From positions 74,574,501 to 74,638,500 of the forward strand of contig NC_091263.1 in the NCBI RefSeq assembly GCF_042477335.2: a DNA stretch of 64,000 bases, read 5' to 3'. A model generated the notes under the pieces. That model searched no databases and had not been told where the DNA came from. It saw only the letters and a list, made by a program, of their open reading frames with translations. Made by a program: the position numbers and the translations under genes. This document shows, piece by piece, positions 42,660-52,731 of the stretch. The DNA comes from Ovis canadensis. Taxonomy: Eukaryota > Chordata > Mammalia > Artiodactyla > Bovidae. How positions within the stretch are numbered: the stretch's first letter is position 1; every line of letters begins with the position of its first letter.

Positions 42660-45137
42660 AGTTCACGAACTGCAACAGGTAAGTAGGTGTCATAAGCAAA
42701 ACGGTAGCACCCTTACTACTAAAGAGCCCCGGGCACAGACAGTTTTACAGATGAATTTCCCAAACTTCTTCATAAGAACACTCCAGAATCTTTCTTTAAA
42801 GGAGGACAATTTTGAAATTAATTTTTGGAAGCTATTATTACCTTAGATTCAGAACTGGTAAAGTCAACACAAGAAAACACATCTAGGTTATTTCCCCATC
42901 GTGTGAAATATCCTAAATCGCACAGGAACAACCAAATGCAAAATGTCTTACAAGAGAAAACCTATGACTAGACGTACTTTACCCGGCAATGCAAAGACAA
43001 TCTTCCACATGAAATAATTCACTACATTGTTAAACTACAGAAGACAAAAAATGACTACCTTAACGATTACACAAAATTGTACTTGGCAGATTACAGAGAA
43101 AGGGTTTGATAAGATTTCAGTATATTCTGAAGTGTTAGAACTCTCAGAAAAATAGAATGGCAAGGAATAATGCTGAACTTGATAAAGCCTATATACTCAA
43201 TGCTTGCCTCTCTAAGAAAATGAGAGATCAGGCAAACCGAAGATTAGCCAAGGATGTAGAAGTGAGCCACACACTCAGCAAGTGTGATCTGACGGACACA
43301 CATGGGGCTCTGCTTCACCGTGTGCGCATGAGAGTAAGTCCACAAACTTTACTGGGTTTACAACAACAATAAATTTTGAAGAATTGGTTTACTACAGGCT
43401 ACATTCTCCAGCAGGGGAATCAGGTTACAATCCATAACAGAAACTAACTGTAGTAAGTATCTCAGTGTGGGTGTCCACGTGCTTTGCTCTCAAAGCTGTC
43501 CAATGTGTCCAAGTCTTCCTTCTGACTTAGACTCCCACTAGAAAATGAAATGAAGGGATGCTTTACTTTCTAAAGAAAAAAATAACTGCCAACTTAGAAA
43601 AAAGGGTTGGCAAAATATCCATTAAAAGTGAAGGACCAAAAGAAGACATTCTCCAGGCAAACGTAAGCTGAGCGAGTAATTCACAAGAGCCTGAAGCCAA
43701 AGAGACACAGGAAGGAGAGAAAAACAATGCCAGTTGCAGGCGTGGAGCTTCGGGAAGGAAAGGATCAGGAATGGGAGACAAATGGAAAACATAAAAATAG
43801 TGATTATTTAGGGCTAAGCAATTGACGCTGTCTTGTCAAGTTTATAACAGAGACGTAGAGTGCAGAGTACATTACAGCAGCTAACAGCAGCCCGCAAGGG
43901 AGAAGTGGGAGACTGGAGTTGGACTGCATGGTTTGGAAACAGGTGCAAATACTTGTACCAAGTAGACAGTAATCAATGGAGGGTCTGTATTTTAATCTTT
44001 AGAGTAACTGCCTTTTAATCTTTAGAGTAACCGCCAAAAGAATGATACACTGAAGTATACTTTAAAGGTAATAATGAGATACAGTGGAGAGATTTTTTAA
44101 ACAGGTGCAGGAGGAGGTATGGGACAAGAGAGCGCAGTGGGATGGTGGGCAAGGGCAGCCGCATGAGGGGCCACGTTAAATGCATATGGACTAAACAATC
44201 CAGCTAAAAGACAGACCACTAGCCTGGGGTCAAAGCTTTCTGAGGACGTGAGGGCGATCTGGTTGCAGCAGCTGCCACCCCAGTGACCGCAGGGTTGACT
44301 CAGCTGATCTGGCTGGGCAGGTGCCTGTCCCCACCCTCCCTCACCGCCCCATATGTGTCCCTCCTGAAGCTGCTCACTCGGCCAAAGAGGATGACCATTC
44401 CCAATAGAGGAGGACCAGACTCCCGTCAAGCGTATACGAGTATATGCTCCCCTGCTAGAACCTCCAGACAAGCTCTCAGGAAACACACTTGAATATAACA
44501 GCGCAAAGTGCAAGGAAAGCAAACACTAAATAAAAGAGCAGGTAAATCCCCAGACAAAGCGGACTCTAATGCAAGAGGCACTGAACAACGTCAAGTGTGA
44601 CACTCTATAAGAGTAAAAGGGACAAATAGTCCAGACAATAAAACACATAATAACATATTTTTAAAATATAAAGCAACAATTGACAGAACTAAAAGGAAAA
44701 ATAGAAAATTGCAAAACCACAGATTTAAATTCTCTCAATAAGTAATAGAACAAGAAGACATGAAAAAATAGAAGATGTGAACAAAATAATTATCTGACTT
44801 GACCTAATTGACATATGTAGCATATTATACCGAATAATTGAAGAATTTTTTAAGTACACAGAAACGTTTACTAAAATACAGCATATGCTGTGCCAAAAGC
44901 TGAGAGTTAGTATGTTCAGAAAATTAATTTGAGATGGAAACATGAAAGGTGATACAATAAAACTCCAAGAAAAAAATATGAGAATATGTTCATGACTTGG
45001 AAGCAGACAAAGAATTAAACAGGCTTAATAATTTTAAACAGATTGAAAAGCACTAATAAAAAATATTGACAAATCAGACTTCTATAAAATGAAAAACTTC
45101 TGTTCACCAGCAGACGCCATTTAAAAAAACACAAAGA
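42660..45137 (+). mobile_element. Very old L1 (or HAL1) remnants, discontinuous
   Basis: Scattered sense L1-like text: GTTTTACAGATGAATTTCCCAAAC near 42,740, GCAACAATTGACAGAACTAAAAGG near 44,670, and ATAAAATGAAAAACTTCTGTTC near 45,085. The stretch is AT-rich, without open frames, and interrupted by segments I cannot place. A perfect-but-one 23-bp tandem pair sits at 43,990-44,035. Only the 44,630-45,125 part is reasonably secure. Confidence 0.45.
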
Positions 45138-45425
45138 GGGCTTTCCTGGTGGCTCAGTGGTAAGGAATCTGCCTGTCACTGCAGGAGACACGGGTCTGGT
45201 CCCTGCTCTGGGAAGATCCCACGACAGCTAAGCCCGTTCACCGCAGCTACTGAGCGATGGAAGCCCACAAGCCCTCCAGCTCATGCCCCGTAGAAAGAAG
45301 AGGCACGGCGGCGAGAAGCTCCTGCGCTGCAAGGAAAAGAAGCCTCTGCAAGCTTCGGCTAGACAAAGCCCGCACAGCAACGAACCCAGGGCAGCCAAAG
45401 GGGAGAAAGCCACGAAGAGTATTTA
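45138..45425 (+). mobile_element. CHR-type tRNA-derived SINE
   Basis: GGGCTTTCCTGGTGGCTCAG, TCTGCCTGTCACTGCAGGAG and a GGTCTGGTCCC box B region, then GGGAAGATCCCAC and a long body with GAACCCAGGGCAGCC near 45,380, follow the cetartiodactyl tRNA-Glu-derived SINE layout in sense. Subfamily and 3' end are approximate. Confidence 0.75.
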
Positions 45426-47480
45426 ACCAGCGCTTGCATCTAGCAAAGGGCTTTTCTGTGGAAAATATGAAGAGCTCTCTATAAACATGCGCACTCAAAG
45501 AGCACAGCCCCAACCCCGGGGAAAAGTGAGGAACTCTCACTTCTCTGAATAGGATATGCAAATGACCATATGATCTACCCTAATCCCTTCCCCCCAGAAA
45601 AGCCAGGTATAAAATACACTGTTAGGCAAAAATAAAATTTTAAAGTAAGAAAATTAAATCGAAAAAAAATTAAAAACACACACTTTTGAACACTTAAGGA
45701 AAACCCACACTCTAAGGCCAGCTGGGAATGTGTGTACGCTCTGCAGACTGCGTACTGTCAGGAGCGATGACGGCCCGGCCGTGCAGGACAGCGCCCTCAT
45801 TCTGTAGAGACGCATGAGGAAGGGTCAGGCCTCCGTAATTTACTGTGACACCGTTACCAGATTAGTGGGGAAAGGACAGACTGAGAGGGGGACTGAGGAA
45901 CAGACACAGGGGACATCACTTGTAAGAATATTTATGTGACTAGAGACAGAAATTAAAGAATTCATAGGAGGAACAATCCACGTAGGTGGAGGGTACATGG
46001 GCCTCCATTCTTCCTGTTACTCCTACCATTGAAATTCTCCAAACACAAACAGGAAGCAGGGGCAAGGAAACCATGGGGGTGTGGGGTGTGGAGGAGCTGT
46101 GGGTCTCTGTGGCCCGCAGCCCCTGACAAGCCACTCCACCGAGGGCCCTGGCCCAGATGGCAGGCGACGTTTGCTGTTCTCTGGGCATTGATGTACCTGG
46201 GGTGGACGGTGGTGACAACCCAGTCCAGGCTGGTCCTTGGGACACTGGGACAAGTGGCCTAGCAGCCTAGCTACCTGAGGCCACGCCCACCCTCTGTGGC
46301 CTCCCGAGGGGCCGGTCCCCTGGGCACCCGTCACCATAAGTGTCTCAGATTTGTCCAGACTTTTGCAATCAGTGCAAAAAGAGAAAGTCACTGGCTGCAT
46401 CCCGTCTAAGAGACAACTCAGCTGAGTGACAGTGAGGCCCGTGCACCCTCTGTAGGAGCACCGTCCAGAGCCCAGGGCTGGGGCACCATGAGGAGCAGCA
46501 GGCTTGACCTCCACGCTTGACAAAGAAACCGCTTCCAGAGCTAGGACTGAACACCATCACCTTCAGGTCCCAAGAGACGTGGGTTCTTCAAGCTTAACAA
46601 CCTTCTAACATAGCGATTATTCCAGATTCCAAAACTGTATCAAGCAACTTGAGCATTTCGTTTTTACCCCCTTCAAAATGCACTTTTAATGATTTCTCTA
46701 GGAATCAGTAAAGAAAAATACTTCTGTTTCAGAGATTGATGTTGTACAAAACGCTGCTTGAGAAAGTGTAGCTTCAATGGTAAGCGCACATACGACAGTC
46801 TATGAATATTCTAAGTGAGTAACTTCCACTTAACCTTCGAGTTGCCTTATATGAATATTGTTTTCATTTTCATTAGTACTCCATTATAACACCTGTGGTG
46901 AACAGAACAGTAATTGGAGGATTATAGACAGACCTATGAGGCAGAACCATGAAGAAGATTCTGGTTTGTCTGCTGGCAGAAAGAAGACAAATAATATTTA
47001 CTTGATTTTCCCCTTAGTAAGAATTGTTTTAGAAGATACAGAAATAAAACATCACATATTACTATGGAATACATCTCAAGTGATACATTTAAAGAACATT
47101 TTACAGCATTAAAAATTATATTAGGAAAGAATAAAGGCTAAACATGACTTGAGCGAGCGCCACCTACATGGGGTTATGAAACAATCAGCCCACAGTGAAT
47201 ACAGGGAGCAGAGAGCGCCTTCAGAAGACGCAAGAGAATTGCTGAGTGAACAGTGGGTTCAATAAAACCAAGAGACCTACATTAAGGTTTCTTCTTTTAA
47301 TATATGAAATGTTGAGAAAGAAAAGTGGGATAGCACAGATAATCAACAGAGTAGGAAATAATAACATGAAAAACTTTTGGTAACAAATTCGAAAACGGGA
47401 TGGAAGTGTACGCATGTAAGTGAGGCTGGGTCTTTCTAAGGAGTGAAGCATGAACCCAGCTGGCAGCACAGCATCGTTTC
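45426..47480. other. Stretch without recognised feature
   Basis: AT-richer DNA with some GC-rich parts (46,060-46,520). It may hold ancient repeats I cannot name. No gene is supported. Confidence 0.4.
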
Positions 47481-47689
47481 TCTGAATGTAAGACGCTCAT
47501 TATCACACGTTTACTAAGAATGGCCCGTGCGCCCCATCTGTGCTCCAGATCTGCAGATCCGGAAGGTATCTGGGCAGCGGGCACAGCAGGGCTCATCGGA
47601 CGCCACGGCCCCTAAGCACCGGAGGGCATGGTTTCCAGGCACGTCTCAGAGCTAGAGGCGGCGGGGCGGGCCGGGAGCGTGGGCGTGGG

Positions 47690-48300
47690 GGCGGGGCCCC
47701 GGGGATCCGGCTGAGGGTCCACGCAGGGGGAAGGGGGCAGAGGGCAGAGTTCTGGGCTGCAGAGTGCTTGGGGGCCCAAATGCTGCACCTGGACAGCCCT
47801 CCCGAGGGAAGGACTTCCAGCGTCATCTTCACGTGGAAGCAGCTCTGGACGGTCTCCCCACTGCAGTCAGGCGGGCTGAGCAGGGCGGAGGCTGCCACCC
47901 GCGCTGGGCACCGGGCTCGGGGCTGTCCCCACCTGGAGTTGGAGGGGCCGAGGAGTATGGGGGTGGGGGCTCCACAGGGTAAGGAAACAGCCTGGGGGTC
48001 CAGGGGACCGAGTGCTGGCTCCCCACACAGCCAATCTGGGCGAGGCCCTGGGGCACCCGTAGCAGGAGCTGGAAGGAGTGAGGAGTATGGGGGTGGGGGT
48101 CCCACAGGGTAAGGAAACACCCTGGGAAACCAAGGGCCTGAGGGCTGGCTCCCCACGAGGGGGTCAAAGCTGCAGACGCCCCAGGCCCAGACGGAAGGGG
48201 GGTACCGCATCCAAGGATGGTTGGCAAAGGGCCCCCCGCGGGAACCACAGGGTCGGGGAACTCCAGCCAGGGGGCCCTGCGGTCAGGCCGGCAGGCGGGG
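47690..48300 (+). repeat. GC-rich low-copy block, inverted partner at 27.2 kb
   Basis: It contains GAAGGGGGCAGAGGGCAGAG, TTCTGGGCTGCAGAG, GGCCCAGACGGAAGG and ACTCCAGCCAGGGGG in the same order as the minus strand of 27,375-27,160. It is longer here because roughly 350 bp, including a 130-bp tandem duplication, lies between the shared words. Confidence 0.6.
47925..48184 (+). repeat. 130-bp tandem duplication
   Basis: GAGGAGTATGGGGGTGGGGG recurs at 47,950 and 48,080, and CTGGCTCCCCAC at 48,015 and 48,145, so the period is exactly 130 bp. Each copy contains CCACAGGGTAAGGAAAC, which resembles a splice donor. Copies have diverged by substitutions. Confidence 0.9.
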
Positions 48301-49119
48301 TCCGTTCCGTGCCGGGCTCCCCAGAGGGAACAGTAGGCACAGGCAGGGCCCACGACTGCCGAGGGGGCCGGGTGAGCACGGCCAGCGCCCACGTGGCTGC
48401 CTCCCTGCACGCGCACGCGTCCACCTCCCGGAGGCCGCCGTCCTTCCACGGGCTGACTCCTCGGGGTGCCCCGGCGGCTCCTTGGACCCTGCAGGTAAGC
48501 AGACAGGAGGGTCAGAGAGGGTTCGGGGGGCTGGGGGAGAGGTCGGGGGTGAGGGGGGAGCTGAGCGAAAGCACAGATGGCGCCGAAAGGGTGATACAGG
48601 AGTGGCCCTGCCCAGGGGCCGGCGTGGGCCCGTTATCTGGGCACCTGGCACTCAGCCCCTCGCCCCACCATGCAGGCCTCAGAGGACAGAGGCTGCAGAA
48701 CCCCAGCGGCCACGGGGCTCCCGGTGGCGGGGCCCGGGGCCTGCAGGCGGGATCGGCGGGCAGCAGCTTCCCGCGGCACTCCACCCCTGCTCTGCGGCCC
48801 AGACGCCAGCCCCCAGCTGGGGAGGCCGGCGCTCGGGCGCGGCCGGGGCGCCAGGGGCCGGGCTGGGCGCCCTCTGCTCCGGGCTGGGCTGGGCGGGGGC
48901 CGGAAGCAGAGGGCTGGCTCCAGAGTGGGCCGCGGGCCGGGAGGAGCCCCGGGCTGCCCCGCGGCGGAGGGAGGGAGGGCCCGGGCAAGCGGCGGGGCGG
49001 CCGCCGGCCGCGCTCTCAGCCTCGGCCTCACCCGGCCCTCCGCGGCTGCCGCCGTCCAGCAGGGCCCCGGGGCGCGCCCCTCCCGCCTAGGCCAGGGCAG
49101 CTGAGGTGTCCCAGGCGGT

Positions 49120-49775
49120 TCCGGTCCAGGAAGGCCTCAGGTCCGGGGAGGTTCGGCTCTGAGGAGGTTCGGCTCTGAGGAGGTTCGGCTCTGAGGTGGT
49201 TCGGGTCTGAGGAGGTCTTGGGTGTGAGGCGGTCTCAGCTCTGAGGAGGTTCGGGTCTGAGGTCTCGGCTCTGAGGAGGTTCGGGTCCGAGAAGTTCTCA
49301 GGTCCGGGGAGATTCGGGCCTGAAGAGGTTCGGGTCTGAGGAGGTTCGGGTCTGAGGTCTCAGGTGCAGAGAGGTCTTGGGTCTGAGGCGGTTCGGCTCT
49401 GAGGAGGTTCGGGTCTGAGGCGGTTCGGGTCTGAGGAGGTCTCGGGTCTGGGGAGGTTCGGGTCTGAGGAGGTCTCGGGTCTGGGGAGGTTCGGGTCTGA
49501 GGTCTCAGGTGCGGAGAGGTCTCGGGTCTGAGGCGGTTCGGCTCTGAGGAGGTTCGGGTCTGAGGCGGTTCGGGTCTGAGGAGGTCTCGGGTCTGAGGCG
49601 GTTCGGGTCTGAGGAGGTCTCGGGTCTGGGGAGGTTCGGGTCTGAGGTCTCAGGTGCGGAGAGGTCTCGGGTCTGAGGCGGTTCGGCTCTGAGGAGGTTC
49701 GGGTCTGAGGCGGTTCGGGTCTGAGGAGGTCTCGGGTCTGGGGAGGTTCGGGTCTGAGGCGCGGCTCTGAGGCGG
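49120..49775 (+). repeat. Minisatellite GGTTCGGGTCTGAGG with 145-bp higher-order units
   Basis: Basic units of about 15-20 bp are variants of GAGGTTCGGGTCTGAG and GAGGTCTCGGGTCTG. On top of this the marker CAGGTGCRGA falls at 49,361, 49,506 and 49,651, a 145-bp higher-order period with nearly identical unit order. The left third (49,120-49,350) is less regular. Confidence 0.93.
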
Positions 49776-49784
49776 GGCCGCGCC

Positions 49785-50372
49785 CAGGCCGAGCCCCTGC
49801 GCCCCCGAGCCCCTGCGCCCCCGAGCCCCTGCGCCCCCCGAGCCCCTGCGCCCCCCGAGCCCCTGCGCCCCCGGAGCCCCTGCGCCCCCGGAGCCCCTGC
49901 GCCCCCCGAGCCCCTGCGCCCCCGGAGCCCCTGCGCCCCCCGAGCCCCTGCGCCCCCCGGAGCCCCTGCGCCCCCGAGCCCCTGCGCCCCCGGAGCCCCT
50001 GCGCCCCCCGGAGCCCCTGCGCCCCCCGAGCCCCTGCGCCCCCGGAGCCCCTGCGCCCCCCGAGCCCCTGCGCCCCCGGAGCCCCTGCGCCCCCCGGAGC
50101 CCCTGCGCCCCCGGAGCCCCTGCGCCCCCCGAGCCCCTGCGCCCCCGGAGCCCCTGCGCCCCCCGAGCCCCTGCGCCCCCCGGAGCCCCTGCGCCCCCGG
50201 AGCCCCTGCGCCCCCGGAGCCCCTGCGCCCCCCGAGCCCCTGCGCCCCCCGAGCCCCTGCGCCCCCGGAGCCCCTGCGCCCCCGGAGCCCCTGCGCCCCC
50301 CGAGCCCCTGCGCCCCCCGAGCCCCTGCGCCCCCGGAGCCCCTGCGCCCCGCGAGCCCCTGCGCCCCCCGAG
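49785..50372 (+). repeat. 16-18-bp minisatellite GCGCCCCC(C)G(G)AGCCCCT
   Basis: About 33-35 head-to-tail units differ almost only in the number of C after GCG (five or six) and G before AGC (one or two). The minus strand carries two G runs per unit (four and five or more G), giving very high G-quadruplex potential. It adjoins the previous minisatellite with only a short GC-rich joint. Confidence 0.95.
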
Positions 50373-51643
50373 GGCGCTGGTGGGAGGTGGCGTCTCTCGG
50401 GCAGGACCCGGCGGGGCGGGGCTCGAGCCTGGGCCGATGGCCGCCTCCCGGTGGTGCGGTCAGCGACCCCGGGGCGCCTGGTGGGGTCGGGGGCGGCCCT
50501 CGGGGAGGGAGGGCCTGGCCGGGCCGGGCGTCCCCGCGGGTGAGAGGCCGCCTCCTCGGGCGGAGGGCGGGGACGAGCGCGGAGGCGCCGGGCTGTCCCC
50601 GACTCTGGCGGGTCTCGGCCGGGCTGCCGGACGCGGAGCCCCGAGGCCCCGCAGGGAGGCGGCAGGCGGGAGCCAGAGGCGGCGGCGGCCCCTCCCGGGC
50701 GCTCGAGGGGGCCTGGAGAGGCGTCGCCACCGCGGAGCTGGGACCGCCCTGCACTTGCACAGCCGGGACCAGCCCGCGTGCTCCGGACGCGCGGGGCTGC
50801 GGGGTCCAGTCGCTCGGGCCGGCGTGCGAAGGCCGCCTCCGGTCTGACGCGCAGCGAGAGCTGATCGGCGCCGGCTCGGCAGTAGCTCTCTCGACCCCCG
50901 CGTCGTCCTGCGAGCCGCGCGGAGCACTCCCGCGGCGTCGGGACAGTCCCGCGGCGGAGAACGCGGGGCTGACTTCCCCGCGTGCGAGGCCGGCACGGCA
51001 GCCTCAGGGCAGCAGGAAGGCCCGGGAGAGGCCGGGGTGGCGGAGCGGCCGCTGCTCCGGGCGGAGGCCCGGGCTGAGCTGAGGCCTGCGGCAGGCAGGA
51101 GAGGGGCCCCCCGCTTCCGCCGCTGAGGCCGCCCCAGGAGCCCAGGGCGGCGTTCGCCTGAGCTGCTTGGCTCCAGCGCCCGGGCCTCCAGGCCACGCCC
51201 CCGAGGCGGGTGCACCTGCAGACGCCTCCGCGGAGGCAGCTCTGCGCGAGTCTTCCCCAGACTTCGCTGGATCCTGGACGAAACCCTGCCGCCCTCCTCG
51301 GGTGGCCTCCGTCGGAGCCGGGCTCCCGGCGGGCACTGACGTCACTGACCGGCCCTGTCCTTTCGGGGCAGGACAGGAGTCGAGGAGCTGGAGAATGGAG
51401 CGTTCGCCCCGCTGTCCAGCCCTTCGGTGCCCGCTCATCTCCTCCCAGGCCTCTGAAAAGCGTTCACGGGTAAACAGCAAACGTTCTCCAGTGAGCACTG
51501 TTGCGTCACACGGGGGTCCTGAGAGGCGGCCTTCCCCTGAGTCTTCAGAACAGCCTTTGCCTTGATTTACATTTTCTCTGATACCCCATCACCACATATG
51601 CTCCTGTGGAGTCGTCAGTATCACCTAACAGATAGAACAGTAT

Positions 51644-52730
51644 TTGTTGTTGTTCAGTAGATAAGTCATGTTGGACTCTGCAACCCCATGGACGGCAGCA
51701 CACCAGGCTTCCCTGTTCTTCCCTCCCTATCTCCCCAAGTTTGCTCAAACTCAAGTCCGTTGATGCCATCCAACCATCTCATCCTCTGTCATCCCCTTCT
51801 CCTCCCACCTTCAATCTTTCCCAGCAACAGGATCTTTTCCAATGAGTCAGCTCTTCGCATCATGTGCCCAGAGTACTGGAACTTCAGCATCAGTCCTTCC
51901 AATGAATATTCAGGGCTGATTTCCTGTACAACTGTCTGGTTTGAACTCCTTGCTGTCCAGGGGACTCTCAAGAGTCTTCTCCAGCACCACAGTTCAAAAG
52001 CATCAATTCTTTGCCTCTCAGCTTTCTTTCTAGTCCAGCTCTCACATCCATACATGACTACTGGAAAAACCATACTTTGACTAGACTGACATTTGTTGGC
52101 AAAGTGATATCTCTCCTTTTTAATATGCTGTTTAGGCTTATCATAGTGTTCCTTCCAAGGAGCAAGCATCTTTTAATTTCATGGCTGCAGTCACCATCTG
52201 CAGTGATTTCGCAGCCCAAAAAATAAAATCTGTCACTGCTTCCACTTTTTCTCCTCCTGTTTGCCATGAATTGATGGGACCAGATGCCATATCTTGGTTT
52301 TGTTGATGGTGAGTTTTAAGCCAGCTTTTTCACTCTCCTCTTTCACCTTCGTCGAGAAGCTCTTTAGCTCCTCTTCGCACTCTGCCGTAGGAGTGGTCTA
52401 GTCTGCATGTCTGAGGTTGTTGATGTTTCTCCCGGCAACCTCAACTCCAGCTTGTGCTTCATCCAGCGTTGCATTTTGCATGATGTACTCTGCATATAAC
52501 TTAAATAAGCAGGGTGACAGCATACAGCTTTGACGTACCTCCATTTTTCTTGAAGAGCTCTCTAGTCTTTCTTCTGTGGTTTTTCTCCACTTTTTTGCAG
52601 TGTTCATTTAAGAAGGCCTTCTTTTCTCTCTGCGTTATTCTCAGGAACCCTGCATTCAGTTGGGTGTATCTTTCCCTTTCTCCCTTGCCTTTTGCTTCTC
52701 TTCCTTCCTCAGCTTTTTATAAAGCCTTCC
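51644..52730 (-). mobile_element. BovB LINE copy 1, 3' part with internal deletion
   Basis: Antisense BovB from its 3' terminus (TTGTTGTTCAGTAG) through the RT tail and the NNLRHAD box (a degraded YADD) to the SPCLF segment. At about 52,543 it jumps directly to the linker between endonuclease and RT, skipping the 5' part of RT. The joint has a short GAAAA microhomology. Frames are broken. Confidence 0.9.
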
Positions 52731-52731
52731 C

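Larger units (their letters stand above)
48200..51450. other. CpG-island-like region
   Basis: CpG dinucleotides are dense through most of this interval, peaking at 48,830-49,090 and 50,400-51,350. Outside the two minisatellites, the text (for example 50,860-51,000, with CGGCGGAGAACGCGG and similar) looks like an ordinary vertebrate CpG island. It may be the promoter or first exon of a gene outside the recognisable part of the window. I cannot identify a transcript, and no long frame has a known domain. Confidence 0.6.

Noticed and set aside
43157-43372. 71-codon open frame as a small gene
   Set aside because: It lies in AT-rich sequence among old L1 remnants. There is no recognisable motif and no supporting context.
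48078-49178. 366-codon plus-strand open frame in the CpG-rich block
   Set aside because: Composition is Gly/Arg/Pro/Ala-rich as expected for GC-rich DNA. Overlapping long frames exist in other phases and on the other strand. It begins in the 130-bp duplication and runs into the minisatellite, with no known domain.
49785-50372. CRISPR-like array
   Set aside because: Units are contiguous with no unique spacers and the DNA is ruminant. It is a minisatellite.
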